The notes under the pieces are model-generated. The model did no database searches and was not told where the DNA came from. It saw only the letters and a list, made by a program, of their open reading frames with translations. Position numbers and translations under genes: made by a program. Positions 38,132 to 51,362 of a DNA stretch of 64,000 nucleotides are shown piece by piece (within the stretch, counting starts at the first letter, position 1; each line of letters starts with the position of its first letter). The stretch is from Planosporangium flavigriseum. GTDB lineage: Bacteria > Actinomycetota > Actinomycetes > Mycobacteriales > Micromonosporaceae. The stretch covers positions 310,001 through 374,000 of the forward strand of contig NZ_JAATVW010000001.1 in NCBI RefSeq assembly GCF_011947225.1. Reading direction: 5' to 3'.

Positions 38132-38860
38132 TCACCGCTCCTCCGACAGAACTTCCAGCGCCTCGGCCACGGTGAACGCCCCGGCGTACAGCGCCTTGCC
38201 CACGATCACGCCCTCGACGCCGGCCGGTTCGAGCGCCGCCAACTGGCGCAGGTCGTCGAGCTTGGCGACCCCGCCGCTCGCGACGACCGGCTTCTTGGTG
38301 CGCTCGCACACCTGCAGCAGCAGGGTGACGTTCGGGCCGGTGAGCGTGCCGTCGCGCAGGACGTCGGTCACGACGTACCGGGCGCAGCCGGCCCGGTTGA
38401 GCCGGTCGAGGACCTCGAACAGGTCGCCGCCGTCCTTGGTCCAGCCCCGCGCGGCGAGGGTGTGCCCGCGCACGTCGAGGCCGACCGCGACGCGGTCGCC
38501 GTAGGTGGCGCAGACGTGGTCGGTCCAGTCCGGGTTCTCCAGGGCCGCGGTGCCGAGGTTGATCCGGGCCGCGCCGGTCGCGAGGGCCCGCTGCAGCGAC
38601 TCGTCGTCGCGGATACCGCCGGACAGCTCGACGGCGACGTCGAGACGCTTGATCACGTCGGCGAGCAGGTCGGCGTTGGAGCCACGGCCGAACGCCGCGT
38701 CCAGGTCGACCAGGTGCACCCAGTCGGCGCCGTCGCGCTGCCAGGCGAGGGCGGCGTCGAGCGGGTCGCCGTAGACCGTCTCGCTGCCGGCGGCTCCTTG
38801 GACGAGGCGTACGGCCTGGCCGTTGGCCACATCGACAGCGGGCAGCAGGGTCAGGGCCAC
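38132..38860 (-). CDS. priA: bifunctional ProFAR/PRA isomerase
   Basis: This 242-residue (beta-alpha)8 isomerase, in actinobacteria called PriA, serves both histidine (HisA) and tryptophan (TrpF) synthesis. Features are [18 protein letters not shown] with the catalytic Asp, [26 protein letters not shown] and [16 protein letters not shown] with the second Asp. No trpF is found with the trp genes at 19550-24534, consistent with the dual role. Confidence 0.94.
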   Translation of the reverse strand: MALTLLPAVDVANGQAVRLVQGAAGSETVYGDPLDAALAWQRDGADWVHLVDLDAAFGRGSNADLLADVIKRLDVAVELSGGIRDDESLQRALATGAARINLGTAALENPDWTDHVCATYGDRVAVGLDVRGHTLAARGWTKDGGDLFEVLDRLNRAGCARYVVTDVLRDGTLTGPNVTLLLQVCERTKKPVVASGGVAKLDDLRQLAALEPAGVEGVIVGKALYAGAFTVAEALEVLSEER

Positions 38861-38861
38861 G

Positions 38862-39179
38862 TCAGGTCCTCCGGTTCACAGTAAGTACGAACAACATGGA
38901 CGCGCTGAGCGCGATCAAAATGGTCAGGGCTATCCGGGTCGACACTCCGTCGACCAGCAGCCACACGAACGTTACCGCCGCCAGCGCACCGACCGTGATG
39001 GCGGCCCGCTCGGCCCGGGTCAGGCCGGACGGCAGCCGGCCGGAGCGGCCCCGGCGGGGCAGTCGCGGGCGGAGGCGGTTCAGCGCGTCGCGCCTGCGGG
39101 CGGCCCGCTCCCGGCGTACCCGCGCCTTTTGGGCCTCGGCCTCGCGCGCCGCCCGCCGTAAGGCGCGCTCCTTGCTCAT
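38862..39179 (-). CDS. small basic two-helix membrane protein of the his operon
   Basis: This 105-residue protein has a very basic N-terminal half ([20 protein letters not shown] and more Arg/Lys), then two hydrophobic helices (about 58-76 and 82-101). It lies one base upstream of priA and ten bases after hisH. Such a small membrane ORF is often kept in actinomycete his operons, with no known role. Confidence 0.65.
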   Translation of the reverse strand: MSKERALRRAAREAEAQKARVRRERAARRRDALNRLRPRLPRRGRSGRLPSGLTRAERAAITVGALAAVTFVWLLVDGVSTRIALTILIALSASMLFVLTVNRRT

Positions 39180-39189
39180 GGCGAGCTGC

Positions 39190-39801
39190 TCATAGCGAGC
39201 GGACCCAATTCTCCAGCAGGGCCGCGCCGGCGTCGCCGGACTTCTCCGGGTGGAACTGGGTCGCCGCCAGCGGGCCGCGCTCGATGGCCGCCGCGAACGC
39301 CCCGCCGTGCTCAGCCGTCGCCACCTCAGCGCCCTCCACCAGCGGCGGAGCGGCGTACGAGTGCACGAAGTAGAACCGGGTGCCCGGCTCCACGCCGCGC
39401 CCCAGCAGCGACGAAGCGGGCCAGTCGACGGTGTTCCAGCCCATGTGCGGCACGACCGGCGCGGTCAGCCGGGTCACCGTGCCGGGCAGCAGACCGAGCC
39501 CCTTCGTCACGACGCCGTGCTCCTCGCCGCTTTCGAAGAGAATCTGCATGCCGACGCAGATGCCGAGCACCGGTCGGCCGCCGCGGACCCGCTCGGCGAT
39601 GGCCGGGCCGGCGTCGATCTTCTCGATGCCGGCCATGCAGGCCGCGTAGGCGCCCACGCCCGGCACGACGAGACCGTCAGCGGCCGCGGCAAGCCCCAGG
39701 TCGTCGGTCACGGTCACGTCGGCGCCGACGCGTTCGAGGGCCCGCTGCGCCGAGCGGAGGTTGCCCGAGCCGTAGTCGAGGACGACGACGCGCGGCGCCA
39801 C
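39190..39801 (-). CDS. hisH: imidazole glycerol phosphate synthase, glutaminase subunit
   Basis: This class I glutamine amidotransferase (203 residues) feeds ammonia to HisF. The nucleophile is in [16 protein letters not shown], and the His-Glu pair in [17 protein letters not shown] 39801 immediately follows the hisB stop codon. Confidence 0.95.
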   Translation of the reverse strand: MAPRVVVLDYGSGNLRSAQRALERVGADVTVTDDLGLAAAADGLVVPGVGAYAACMAGIEKIDAGPAIAERVRGGRPVLGICVGMQILFESGEEHGVVTKGLGLLPGTVTRLTAPVVPHMGWNTVDWPASSLLGRGVEPGTRFYFVHSYAAPPLVEGAEVATAEHGGAFAAAIERGPLAATQFHPEKSGDAGAALLENWVRSL

Positions 39802-42772
<2,971 letters not shown>

Positions 42773-42779
42773 ATAGGGA

Positions 42780-42785
42780 AGTCTA
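42780..42785 (-). promoter_or_regulatory. -10 box of a probable leaderless his operon transcript
   Basis: TAGACT on the minus strand ends seven bases before the hisD GTG. No convincing -35 is visible. Confidence 0.5.
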
Positions 42786-42894
42786 GGCGGCTCTCAGGAA
42801 GCGAACCGGTTCCGTCCAGCGGATGAGATCCACGCCGCGCTCTCGCATCGGACGGACGGTACGTAACCGGCACATTACGCAAACGGCCGTCGGA

Positions 42895-42900
42895 TACGCT
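42895..42900 (+). promoter_or_regulatory. -10 box of a probable leaderless Lon-N gene transcript
   Basis: TACGCT ends seven bases before GTG 42908. It is divergent from the hisD box, 110 bp away. Confidence 0.4.
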
Positions 42901-42907
42901 CAGCGGC

Positions 42908-43621
42908 GTGACCGCAGCGCTACCGCTGTTCCCCCTGAGCACCGTCCTGTTTCCGGGCCTGGTGCTCCCGTTGCACGTCTTCGAAGACCGCTACCGGGAA
43001 CTGATCCGCGACATCATCGCCCTGCCCGCCGACTCCGACCGCGAATTCGGCGTGGTCGCCATCCGCAGCGGCTGGGAGGTCGAGCACACCGGCCCCGGCG
43101 GCGAGCCGGCCGTCGGCTTGACCTCGGGCGCCTCGATCAGCCTGTACGACGTGGGCTGCAGCGCCCTCCTGCGACAGGTCACCGAGCACCCCGACGGTCA
43201 GTTCGACGTCGTGACCGTCGGCCGGCGCCGGTTCCGCATCGTCGAGGTGGACGCGACGACCGCGCCGTACCTGATCGCACAGGTGGAGTGGCTGGACGAG
43301 GAGCCGGGCGAGCCCGGCATGGCCGACGCGCTCGCCCCCGGCGTCCTCGCGGTGTTCCAGCGGTACCTCCGGATGCTGCGTGGCGAGTCCACGCCCACCG
43401 GCGAACAACTGCCCGAGGACCCGAACGTGCTGTCCCACCTGATCGCCGCCACGGCCTCGCTGACCACCGACGACCGCCAGCAGCTGCTCGCCCTGCCCGA
43501 CACCGTCAGCCGGCTACGGGCCGAGCGCACCCTGCTCAATCGCGAGGTGGCGCTGCTGGATCAGCTTCAAGCCGTGCCGGCGAGCCTGCCGGAGCTGGCG
43601 ACTCCGTCGGCCCCGAACTGA
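42908..43621 (+). CDS. Lon N-terminal (LAN) domain protein
   Basis: This 237-residue protein consists of a Lon-protease substrate-binding domain without ATPase or protease. The start PLFPLSTVLFPGLVLPLHVF followed by EDRYRELI, then GCSALLRQVTEHPDGQFDVV and TVGRRRFRIVEV are typical. Such stand-alone proteins are widespread in actinobacteria and of unknown function. The last 86 bases overlap the 3' end of the convergent DUF2567-like gene. Confidence 0.85.
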   Translation: MTAALPLFPLSTVLFPGLVLPLHVFEDRYRELIRDIIALPADSDREFGVVAIRSGWEVEHTGPGGEPAVGLTSGASISLYDVGCSALLRQVTEHPDGQFDVVTVGRRRFRIVEVDATTAPYLIAQVEWLDEEPGEPGMADALAPGVLAVFQRYLRMLRGESTPTGEQLPEDPNVLSHLIAATASLTTDDRQQLLALPDTVSRLRAERTLLNREVALLDQLQAVPASLPELATPSAPN

Positions 43622-44288
43622 CGCCGTCGCCCGCACCGGCCTCGTCGTCCGCACCGGCGTCGTCGTCCGCACCGGCGTCGTCGTCCGCCGGCTGCCGCAG
43701 GTCGGGCTCGAGGTGGAAGGACGCGAGCATCATGTACCCCATCACGGCCGTCACCGCCTGGACCAGGACGGCGCCCTGCACCCTGGGCAGGAAGCCGAAC
43801 CACAGGCCGACGCTGCCCGACCGCACGGACGGCGGGCGCAGGAAGTGCGTGCCGACCGGGGCGCTGGTGAGCAGCTGCCGGTAGTGGGCGTACTCGAGGT
43901 AGTGGCCCAGCCACGCCGTCAGCACACCACCCGCGACGCAGCCCACGGCCAGGCCGAGCAGGATCAGCGGACCGCGGCGGTGGCGCGCGAGCGCCCACAC
44001 CACGATCGCGGCGAGCAGCCCCGTCGCGAAGGTGATCAGCACGTACCACCCGTCGCCGGCGACGAAGCCCTCCGGCTCCGGCTGCACCGGCGTCGGCCCG
44101 AGGTCGGTCATCTCGAACTCGACCCTGGGGGCGACCGCCCGCCACAGCAGGCCCAGCGGCAGCCCGAGGGCGGCGATCACGGCCGCGACGGCGAGCGCGA
44201 TCAGCGACTCGCGCCGCCACCCCCCGCCATGCTCGGCCGAGGAGGCCGGCTTGGAAGCTTGATCCGGGACTACGGCGGGGGTCGTCAC
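43536..44288 (-). CDS. DUF2567-like membrane protein
   Basis: About 250 residues with four predicted helices (near 30-50, 83-105, 110-130 and 180-200) and an extracellular part between helices 1 and 2 (RVEFEMTDLGPTPVQPEPEG). The cytoplasmic tail has a repeated DDAGAD unit encoded by an 18-bp tandem repeat. GTG 44288 is chosen over an upstream frame that runs into non-family sequence. Function unknown. Confidence 0.7.
   Translation of the reverse strand: MTTPAVVPDQASKPASSAEHGGGWRRESLIALAVAAVIAALGLPLGLLWRAVAPRVEFEMTDLGPTPVQPEPEGFVAGDGWYVLITFATGLLAAIVVWALARHRRGPLILLGLAVGCVAGGVLTAWLGHYLEYAHYRQLLTSAPVGTHFLRPPSVRSGSVGLWFGFLPRVQGAVLVQAVTAVMGYMMLASFHLEPDLRQPADDDAGADDDAGADDEAGAGDGVSSGPTESPAPAGSPARLEADPAAPPRD
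43643..43691. repeat. 18-bp tandem repeat, 2.7 copies
   Basis: CGTCGTCCGCACCGGCGT is repeated exactly twice and then partly. It encodes the acidic DDAGAD repeats of the DUF2567-like tail and lies just past the stop of the Lon-N gene. Confidence 0.85.
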
Positions 44289-44369
44289 AGCGGCGATCCT
44301 GCCACGCCCGGCCGGCACCGCCCAGCCGACACCGTTCCGGTGACACCTGAACGGCAACTGCTCACTCCG

Positions 44370-44467
44370 TAGACACGGGGACACTTTGGCAGATCGAGGT
44401 GACCGCAGGCGGGCGAATCTGGTACCTGGCCGACGCCGACGCCCGCAAAGTCTTTGTCATGTATGCC
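44370..44467 (+). pseudogene. RelE/ParE-like toxin gene fragment
   Basis: The + strand reads TGTLWQIEVTAGGRIWYLAD and continues ADARKVFVMYAGTTG. The order W-[EQ]-I/L-x3-GGRIWY-x-[AV]-D...R-x-[VL]-[WF]-[VI]-x-x-A matches the core strands of actinomycete RelE/ParE/HigB-type toxins. Only about 33 codons are left, with no start, no C-terminus and no antitoxin. It directly adjoins the broken 3' end of dnaE. Confidence 0.45.
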
Positions 44468-44485
44468 GGCACCACCGGCCGCGCG

Positions 44486-47400
44486 TCATCGGGGACGGTG
44501 AGGTCCGGGTAACGAGAGGTCCATCGCCATGAGTCGGGGCTGGTCGTCCCGGCGGTCCACCCGGCCCCTGACCGCGACGATGGCGTCCTCGGCGATGTGC
44601 TGGCCGACCATCGCGTACGTGTTCGGGAAGAAGAGCACCTCGATCGCACCGGTCAGATCCTCCAGCGTCGCGGAGGCCCACGGCCGGCCCTGCTTGGTGA
44701 CCCGCCGGTGGACACCGCCGAGGATGCCGGCGAGCGTGACGACGGCACCGTCCGGAGCCCCGCCGCCCTCCGCCGAGAGCGTCACGATCTGCCGCTCGGC
44801 CACCCGGTCGAGCACGTGCGCGTACCCGTTCAGGGGGTGGTCGGAGACGTACAGGCCGAGCATCTCCCGCTCGAACGCGAGCCGGTCGGCCTTGTCCCAC
44901 TCGGTGTCCGGGATCGGCGGCGTCACCACCAGGCCGGCGCCCTCGGACTCGTCGCCGGACACGACGGCGAACAGGTCGAACTGCCCGACCGCCTCGTTGC
45001 GCTTGACGTCGAGGTACGCGTCGATCGCGTCGGCGTGTACCGACAGCAGGCCCTTGCGGGTGTGCCCCATCGAGTCGAACGCGCCGGCCTTGATCAGCGA
45101 CTCGATCGTCTTCTTGTTGCAGGCCACCGCGTCGACCTTGCGCAGGAAGTCGGAGAAGTCGCCGTAGCGGCCGTGCTCCTTGCGGCAGCGGATGATCGCC
45201 TCGACCACTCCTGCGCCGACGTTGCGGACCGCGCCCAGCCCGAACCGGATGTCCGCGCCGACCGCCGCGAACCGCGCTAAAGAGGCGTTCACGTCGGGCG
45301 GCAGCACCTTGATGCCCATCCGCCGGCACTCGGCGAGGTAGCCGGCCATCTTGTCCTTGTCGTCACCGACGCTGGTGAGCAGGGCGCTCATGTACTCGGC
45401 CGGGTAGTTGACCTTGAGGTAGGCCGTCCAGTAGGACACCAGGCCGTAGCCGGCGGTGTGCGCCTTGTTGAACGCATAGTCGGAGAACGGGACCAGGATG
45501 TCCCAGAGCGTCTTGATCGCCTCGTCGGAGTACCCGTTGGCGCGCATGCCTTCGGAGAACGGCACGTACTCGGAGTCGAGGATCTCCTTCTTCTTCTTGC
45601 CCATCGCTCGGCGCAGGAGGTCCGCGGCGCCGAGCGAGTAGCCGGCGAGCTTCTGCGCGATCGCCATGACCTGCTCCTGGTAGACGATCAACCCGTAGGT
45701 GTCGCCCAGGATGTCGGCGAGCGGCTCGGCCAGCTCGGGGTGGATGGGAACCACCGGTTTACGGCCGTTCTTGCGGTCGGCGTACTCGTTGTGGGCGTTG
45801 GCGCCCATCGGGCCGGGCCGGTACAGCGCGAGCACGGCCGAGATGTCCGCAAAGTTGTCCGGCGCCATCGAGCGCAGCAGCGAGCGCATCGGGCCGCCGT
45901 CGAGCTGGAACACCCCGAGCGTGTCGCCCCGGGCCAGCAGCTCGTAGGTCGGCTTGTCGTCGAGCGGCAGGTCCGCCAGGACCAGATCGAGGCCCCGGTT
46001 GGTCCTGATCGCCGCCAGCGCGTCATCCATGATCGTCAGGTTGCGCAGGCCCAGGAAGTCCATCTTGAGCAGGCCGATGGACTCGCAGGCGCCCATGTCC
46101 CACTGCGTGATGATCGCGCCGTCCTGCTCGCGCTTCTGGATCGGGAGCACGTCGATCAGCGGCTCGCGGGACAGGATCACGCCCGCCGCGTGCACGCCCC
46201 ACTGCCGCTTCAGCCCCTCCAGCCCCTTGGCCAGGTCGATGACCTTCTGCACGTCCGGCTCGGCCGCATACAGCTGGCGGAGCTCGACCGCCTCCGCATA
46301 CCGCGGGTGCGCCGGGTCGAAGATCCCCGACAACGGGATGTCCTTGCCCATCACCGCGGGCGGCATCGCCTTGGTGATCCGGTCACCGACGGCGAACGGG
46401 TAGCCGAGGACCCGGGCGGAATCCTTGATCGCCGCCTTGGCCTTGATCGTGCCGTACGTGATGATCTGCGAGACCCGGTCCGCGCCGTACTTCTCCGTCG
46501 CGTATCGGATCATGTCGCCGCGCCGGCGCTCGTCGAAGTCCATGTCGATGTCGGGCATCGACACCCGCTCCGGGTTGAGGAACCGCTCGAACAGCAGGCC
46601 GTGCGCGAGCGGGTCGAGTTCCGTGATGCCCAGGGCGTACGCGATGAGCGCCCCCGCCGCCGAGCCGCGGCCCGGGCCGACCCGGATACCGCTCGCCTTG
46701 GCGTACGCGACCAGGTCGGCCACGACCAGGAAGTAACCCGGAAAGCCCAGCTGGCAGATCACGTCGAGCTCGTAGGAGGCCTGCCGGCGGTGGGTCGCGG
46801 GGACCCCGCCGGGGAACCGGCGGGCCAGGCCCCGGTGGACCTCCGCGCGCAGGAACGACTCCTCGGTCTCCCCGGCCGGCACCGGGAAGCGCGGCATCAG
46901 ATTGCGCGGGGCGAAGACCGCCGAGTAGTCACCGATCCGCTCGGCGATCTCCAAGGTGTTGTCGCACGCGCCCGGGATCTCGGCGTCCCAGAGCCTGCGC
47001 ATCTCGTCCGGCGACTTCAGGTAGAAGTCGCGGGCGTCGAGCTTGAACCGCTTCGGGTCGGCCAGGGTCGAGCCGGACTGTACGCACAGCAGCGCCTCGT
47101 GCGCGTCGGCGTCCGACGCGTACGTGTAGTGCAGGTCGTTGGTCGCGACCGGCTTCAAGCCCAGCCGTTTGCCCAGCCGCAGCAGGTCGGCCCGGACCCG
47201 CTGCTCGATGTCGAGCCCGTGCTCCATCAACTCCAGGTAGAAGTTGTCCGGGCCGAAGATGTCGCGGAGCTCCGCCGCCGCCGCACAGGCCTTGGCGAAG
47301 TCGCCGATGCGCAGCCAGGTCTGCACCTCGCCGGAGGGGCAGCCGGTCGTGGCGATGAGGCCCTTGCCGTACTCGTGCAGCAGCTCCCGGTCGGCCCGCG

Positions 47401-47791
47401 GCTTGTAGAAGAAGCCCTCCAGGCTGGACCGGGACGCGAGCCGGAACAGGTTGCGCAGGCCGTCGGCGTCGGCCGCGAGCATGGTGAGGTGGGTGTACGC
47501 GCCGCCGCCGGAGACGTCGTTCTCCCCGCCGGAGGCCCAGCGCACCCGGCTGCGGTCGCGCCGGTCGGTGCCCGGCGTGACGTACGCCTCGACCCCGATC
47601 ACGGGTTTGATGCCCACGGCGGTGGCCTGCTGGTAGAAGTCGTAGGCGCCGTAGAGGTTGCCGTGGTCGGTCATGGCGAGGGCCGGCATGCCCATCCGGG
47701 CGGTCTCGGCGAAGAGCTGCTTCAGCCGCGCCGCGCCGTCCAGCATCGAGTACTCGGTGTGCACGTGCAGGTGCACGAACGAGTCGCCCAC
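44486..47791 (-). CDS. dnaE: DNA polymerase III alpha subunit, 3' end disrupted
   Basis: This is the replicative polymerase, 1101 residues as read. The N-terminal PHP domain begins [15 protein letters not shown]; the polymerase core has the catalytic Asp pair in [31 protein letters not shown] and the OB-fold ([20 protein letters not shown]) follow. Start GTG 47791 has GGGGGGAGG five bases upstream; the frame to 48061 is spurious. After AMDLSLP one extra C shifts the frame and a stop follows; the alternative frame reads [14 protein letters not shown] before homology ends at the toxin fragment. About 80 C-terminal residues typical of actinobacterial DnaE1 are missing. Confidence 0.9.
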   Translation of the reverse strand: MGDSFVHLHVHTEYSMLDGAARLKQLFAETARMGMPALAMTDHGNLYGAYDFYQQATAVGIKPVIGVEAYVTPGTDRRDRSRVRWASGGENDVSGGGAYTHLTMLAADADGLRNLFRLASRSSLEGFFYKPRADRELLHEYGKGLIATTGCPSGEVQTWLRIGDFAKACAAAAELRDIFGPDNFYLELMEHGLDIEQRVRADLLRLGKRLGLKPVATNDLHYTYASDADAHEALLCVQSGSTLADPKRFKLDARDFYLKSPDEMRRLWDAEIPGACDNTLEIAERIGDYSAVFAPRNLMPRFPVPAGETEESFLRAEVHRGLARRFPGGVPATHRRQASYELDVICQLGFPGYFLVVADLVAYAKASGIRVGPGRGSAAGALIAYALGITELDPLAHGLLFERFLNPERVSMPDIDMDFDERRRGDMIRYATEKYGADRVSQIITYGTIKAKAAIKDSARVLGYPFAVGDRITKAMPPAVMGKDIPLSGIFDPAHPRYAEAVELRQLYAAEPDVQKVIDLAKGLEGLKRQWGVHAAGVILSREPLIDVLPIQKREQDGAIITQWDMGACESIGLLKMDFLGLRNLTIMDDALAAIRTNRGLDLVLADLPLDDKPTYELLARGDTLGVFQLDGGPMRSLLRSMAPDNFADISAVLALYRPGPMGANAHNEYADRKNGRKPVVPIHPELAEPLADILGDTYGLIVYQEQVMAIAQKLAGYSLGAADLLRRAMGKKKKEILDSEYVPFSEGMRANGYSDEAIKTLWDILVPFSDYAFNKAHTAGYGLVSYWTAYLKVNYPAEYMSALLTSVGDDKDKMAGYLAECRRMGIKVLPPDVNASLARFAAVGADIRFGLGAVRNVGAGVVEAIIRCRKEHGRYGDFSDFLRKVDAVACNKKTIESLIKAGAFDSMGHTRKGLLSVHADAIDAYLDVKRNEAVGQFDLFAVVSGDESEGAGLVVTPPIPDTEWDKADRLAFEREMLGLYVSDHPLNGYAHVLDRVAERQIVTLSAEGGGAPDGAVVTLAGILGGVHRRVTKQGRPWASATLEDLTGAIEVLFFPNTYAMVGQHIAEDAIVAVRGRVDRRDDQPRLMAMDLSLPGPHRPR

Positions 47792-47862
47792 GCCAACCTC
47801 CCCCCCTTTTGCGACGGGAGCGATGGTAACCCCACCCACCGACAGCGGGCGGGGGTGAGAGA

Positions 47863-48900
47863 TCAGCGGGCGAAGGGCTCCAGCATCACGGCGGTCGCCC
47901 GCAGCCAGGCCCGCTTCGTGGCGGGGCTCAGCATCCCGTACTCGATGTTGGAGCCGCTCTCCAACTGCGGGTCGTACGGGACGACGACGACCGCGCGGGT
48001 GCGGTTGGCGAAGTGCGCCGCGAGGTCGTCCAGCAGCGCCGACTTGCCGGGCGTCGGGCACGACAGCAGCGTCACCGCGTTCTTGACCATCCGGCCGAGG
48101 CCCGCCTCTTCGAGCAGGTCGAGCATCCAGTCCGCGGTGAACGCGGCGTCCTCGCGGGGCACGGTGGTGACCACCAACTGGTCCGCCGACTGGATCACCG
48201 TGCGCCAGTTGGGGCTCTCCACGTTGTTACCGGTGTCGACGCAGACCACGTCATGGGTGCGGCAGAGCAGCTCGAGCACCCTGCGCACGATGTGCGGGTC
48301 GAGCTTCTGCGCGAAGCGGGAGTCCTCCTCGCCGGCGAGCACGTCGTAGCTGCCGTCAGCGGCGTGCCGCAGGTAGTCGTCGAGGCGGTCGCGCAGCTCG
48401 TACCCGTCGGTGGCCTCGATCTCCATCAGGTCGTGGAGCAGGTGCCGGATCGTACGGGCGTGGCGGGCGCTGCCGGCGCGCAGGCCGAGGGTGCCGCGCA
48501 GTTCGTTGTCGTCCCAGGCGAGCACGCCGCGCCCGCGAACACTCCCGGCGGTGGCAGCGGCGAGCACGGTCGCGGTCGTCTTGTGGACGCCGCCCTTGGG
48601 GTTGGCGAAGGCGAGCACCCGCGGCCCACCGAGGTTCGCGCGGAGCACGCCCGCCGCCCAGTCGTCGCCGTCGGCCGCGGCCACCGGCGCGGACTGCCAG
48701 CGCGCGGGCGGACGTGGGTCGGGCTCGAAGCGCTCGGGTAGCGGCGCCCGGGGATCGAGCCGGTCGTCGTCGAGGAGCGCCTGTTCTCCCGATCGGCCGT
48801 TGAGCGCGCGATCCAGGAGCGACCGCCACCGGCCAGTCGGCTCGGCGGCTCGACTCCAGCCGGCCCCGGTGCGCTCCAACGTTCGCCGCCCTCCTGCCAC
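47863..48900 (-). CDS. ParA/MinD-like ATPase with altered P-loop
   Basis: About 345 residues. The deviant Walker A is [17 protein letters not shown] (His in place of the usual Gly before KT), near residues 101-113. [15 protein letters not shown] is the Walker B region, and [20 protein letters not shown] follows. The N-terminal ~85 residues are Arg/Pro-rich and probably disordered. Such His-containing ParA-like proteins occur in actinomycetes, where partner and cargo are unknown. The downstream membrane-anchored gene in the same direction (48985-49803) may be its partner. TTG 48879 after GGAGGGCGGCG is an alternative start. Confidence 0.75.
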   Translation of the reverse strand: MAGGRRTLERTGAGWSRAAEPTGRWRSLLDRALNGRSGEQALLDDDRLDPRAPLPERFEPDPRPPARWQSAPVAAADGDDWAAGVLRANLGGPRVLAFANPKGGVHKTTATVLAAATAGSVRGRGVLAWDDNELRGTLGLRAGSARHARTIRHLLHDLMEIEATDGYELRDRLDDYLRHAADGSYDVLAGEEDSRFAQKLDPHIVRRVLELLCRTHDVVCVDTGNNVESPNWRTVIQSADQLVVTTVPREDAAFTADWMLDLLEEAGLGRMVKNAVTLLSCPTPGKSALLDDLAAHFANRTRAVVVVPYDPQLESGSNIEYGMLSPATKRAWLRATAVMLEPFAR

Positions 48901-48984
48901 CTGTGTACCGCCCCCATCAGGCTACGGACCGGACCGATGTACGACCACTCGAAATGTTCATACGGGCAACTAAGCCCTGCGGGT

Positions 48985-49803
48985 TCAACGGCGCGCAACC
49001 GCCGGAGATGCTGTCGGTTGCCCAGAGTTGTCCGGAGCGGTGACCCGCTCCCGCTGTTCGGGCAGGGGTGGCAGGAACACCGCCCGATCCAGCCGTCGTA
49101 CTTCCGGCGTGGGATCGACCACGCGCACCTCGCCGCGTCGGGCGAGTTGATCCAGTGCCGCGGGAGTCGCGCGTACGACCGCCGCGTACACGCAGGCGCA
49201 GTGGGAGCGGTACCCGGCCGCCTCCACGGCGGCGATCTGATGACCCTTCGTGTACACGGCACGCAACTCGCGTTCGGAGTCCGTGGTGCCGAGGTTCGCC
49301 GCGAGGCGCGCGTAGTCGGCCGCCTCGGCGTCCTTCTTCGCGGCCACCCGGTCCATCCCCCCGGTGACGTCGTCGGGCACCCGGTACGCGTCCAGCCGCA
49401 CGATCTGGGTCTGCAGGTGCGGCTCGGGTACCCGCGCGTACACCTGGGTCAGCGCGACTCCACCCAGCGCCGGCGCCAGCTGGTCCGGGGTCAGGTAGCC
49501 GCGCAGCGTCACCAGGGCGACGAGCTCACCGGGGCTGCCGCCGCGTACCAGGTCGGCAAGTTCCGCACGGCTGCGCTGTTCGTAGTCGGGCACGGAGGCG
49601 CCGTCAACGACCCCGACCCGGACCACGTCACCGACGGTCTGGTCGCCGCCGCTCGCATTACCAGTGCCGCGACCGACGAACCAGGCCGTCGCCACGGTCA
49701 TCATCAGCGCCGCGAGCATGGCCACCATGACCAGGCCGCGCAGGCGCCGGGCGCCACGCCGGAGCCGGGCGGCCGCCTCGGCCAATTCCGAAAGCAGGTT
49801 CAT
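48985..49803 (-). CDS. membrane-anchored extracytoplasmic protein, unknown family
   Basis: This 272-residue protein has a short amphipathic, Arg-rich N-terminus, one helix (about residues 22-45: [20 protein letters not shown]), then a ~220-residue domain outside the membrane. That domain has two cysteines in [10 protein letters not shown] and a Pro-rich end. It overlaps rluD by four bases (ATGA) and lies upstream of the ParA-like gene. Size and topology suggest a bitopic partner of that ATPase, which is inference from position only. Confidence 0.6.
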   Translation of the reverse strand: MNLLSELAEAAARLRRGARRLRGLVMVAMLAALMMTVATAWFVGRGTGNASGGDQTVGDVVRVGVVDGASVPDYEQRSRAELADLVRGGSPGELVALVTLRGYLTPDQLAPALGGVALTQVYARVPEPHLQTQIVRLDAYRVPDDVTGGMDRVAAKKDAEAADYARLAANLGTTDSERELRAVYTKGHQIAAVEAAGYRSHCACVYAAVVRATPAALDQLARRGEVRVVDPTPEVRRLDRAVFLPPLPEQRERVTAPDNSGQPTASPAVARR

Positions 49804-50726
49804 TCCTCGCCGCGCAGCACCGACAGGGCGTGGGCCAGATCTTCCGGGTACTCGCTGGTGAACTGCACGTGCTCGCCGGTCGCGGGATGCTCGAACCCGA
49901 GCTGGCGCGCGTGCAGCCACTGGCGGTTGAGCCCGACCCTGGCCGACAGCGTCGGGTCCGAGCCGTACATGGGATCGCCGACGCACGGGTGGCGCAGCGC
50001 GGAGAAGTGCACCCGGATCTGATGGGTACGCCCCGTCTCCAGGTGAATGTCGAGCAGGCTCGCCGCCGGGAACGCCTCCAGCGTGTCGTAGTGGGTGACG
50101 CTGGGCTTGCCGCTGGACACCACGGCCCACTTGTAGTCGTGGGTGGGGTGGCGGTCGATCGGCGCGTCGATCGTGCCGCGCAACGGGTCGAGGTGCCCCT
50201 GCACCACGGCGTGGTAGCGCTTGTCCACCGTGCGCTCCTTGAAGGCGCGCTTGAGCACGCTGTACGCCCGCTCGCTCTTGGCCACCACCATCAACCCGGT
50301 GGTGCCGGCGTCCAGGCGGTGGACCACGCCCTGCCGCTCGGCGGCGCCGCTGGTCGCGATGGTGTGGCCCATCGCGGCGAGGCCCGCGGTCACCGTCGGT
50401 CCGCTCCAGCCCGGGCTCGGATGGGCGGCGACACCGACCGGCTTGTCGACCACGACGATGTCGTCGTCGCTGTAGACGACCTTCAGTCCGGGCACCGGCT
50501 CGGCCTTGACGGGCACCGGCGCTTCCGGGCCGGGCAGCGTGACCTCCAGCCAGTCGCCGGCGTTGACCTTCTCGGATTTCGGCCGCGGCACCCCGTCGAC
50601 GAGCGCGTCACCGGCCTCGGCGACCGCGGCGGCCGCCATCCGGGAGAGCCCGAACAACCGGGAGATCGCCTGGTCCAACCGCAGGCCGTCAAGACCATCG
50701 GGGACGGGAAGTGAACGAACCTCAGC
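49800..50726 (-). CDS. rluD: RluD-type 23S rRNA pseudouridine synthase
   Basis: This enzyme isomerises uridines in 23S rRNA (308 residues). It has an N-terminal S4 domain ([20 protein letters not shown], ...[13 protein letters not shown]) and the catalytic Asp in [38 protein letters not shown] is the conserved RNA-binding end. GTG 50726 overlaps the lspA stop by five bases, a common lspA-rluD arrangement. Confidence 0.92.
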   Translation of the reverse strand, partial: AEVRSLPVPDGLDGLRLDQAISRLFGLSRMAAAAVAEAGDALVDGVPRPKSEKVNAGDWLEVTLPGPEAPVPVKAEPVPGLKVVYSDDDIVVVDKPVGVAAHPSPGWSGPTVTAGLAAMGHTIATSGAAERQGVVHRLDAGTTGLMVVAKSERAYSVLKRAFKERTVDKRYHAVVQGHLDPLRGTIDAPIDRHPTHDYKWAVVSSGKPSVTHYDTLEAFPAASLLDIHLETGRTHQIRVHFSALRHPCVGDPMYGSDPTLSARVGLNRQWLHARQLGFEHPATGEHVQFTSEYPEDLAHALSVLRGEE

Positions 50727-51348
50727 CACCTGCGGAGTCTGGCACACTCTCGCGGTCGCGGTTTCGGGTACCGGTACCGTCGAGGCGCCGGCCGGTCAAC
50801 TCGAGTAGCACCGCGAGCGTCACGCCGACGCACAGAGCCGAGTCGGCCGCGTTGAACACGGGAAAGAACTCACCCCGCGGGGCGAACACACTGATCATGT
50901 CGACCACGTGCCCGACCATCGGACCGGGCGCGCGGAAGATCCGGTCGGTGAGGTTGCCCAGCGCGCCGCCTGCGACCAGCCCGAGCGCGAGCGCCCACGG
51001 CACCGACCGCAGCCGGCGGGCCGCCGCCCAGCCGATCCAGCCGACGACCGCGATGGTGATGATCGGGAAGATGAACGTGTACCCGGTCCCGAGGCTGAAC
51101 GCGGCCCCGCTGTTGCGGATCAGGTCCAGGTACACCGCCCCACCCAGCAGCCGTACGGGCTCGCGCCCGCTCAACCCGCTCACCGCGAGCTGCTTGGTGA
51201 CGATGTCGATCAGCAGCACGACGACGCTGGCGAGGATGAGCACCCCGATCGTTCGGTGCCGGCGTGCCGGAGTCTCCGATGCCGGCGCGGGCCCGGCGGT
51301 CGGCGCGGACTGCTGCGCCGCGAGTTCCGGGCTCGGACCGCTGGCCAA
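50722..51348 (-). CDS. lspA: lipoprotein signal peptidase
   Basis: This aspartic membrane peptidase removes signal peptides from lipidated prolipoproteins (about 208 residues). Four helices are visible with the catalytic Asp residues in [17 protein letters not shown] and [14 protein letters not shown]. An N-terminal Pro/Ala-rich tail precedes helix 1. TTG 51348 has GCGAGGAG upstream; GTG 51399 would overlap the upstream dksA-like gene by 37 bases. It acts after Lgt (17809-18906). Confidence 0.9.
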   Translation of the reverse strand: MASGPSPELAAQQSAPTAGPAPASETPARRHRTIGVLILASVVVLLIDIVTKQLAVSGLSGREPVRLLGGAVYLDLIRNSGAAFSLGTGYTFIFPIITIAVVGWIGWAAARRLRSVPWALALGLVAGGALGNLTDRIFRAPGPMVGHVVDMISVFAPRGEFFPVFNAADSALCVGVTLAVLLELTGRRLDGTGTRNRDRESVPDSAGG

Positions 51349-51362
51349 CGTCTCCTCGCTGT

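Noticed and set aside
45458-48349. 963-codon open frame on the plus strand across dnaE
   Set aside because: Antisense shadow of dnaE and the ParA-like gene; no family motifs.
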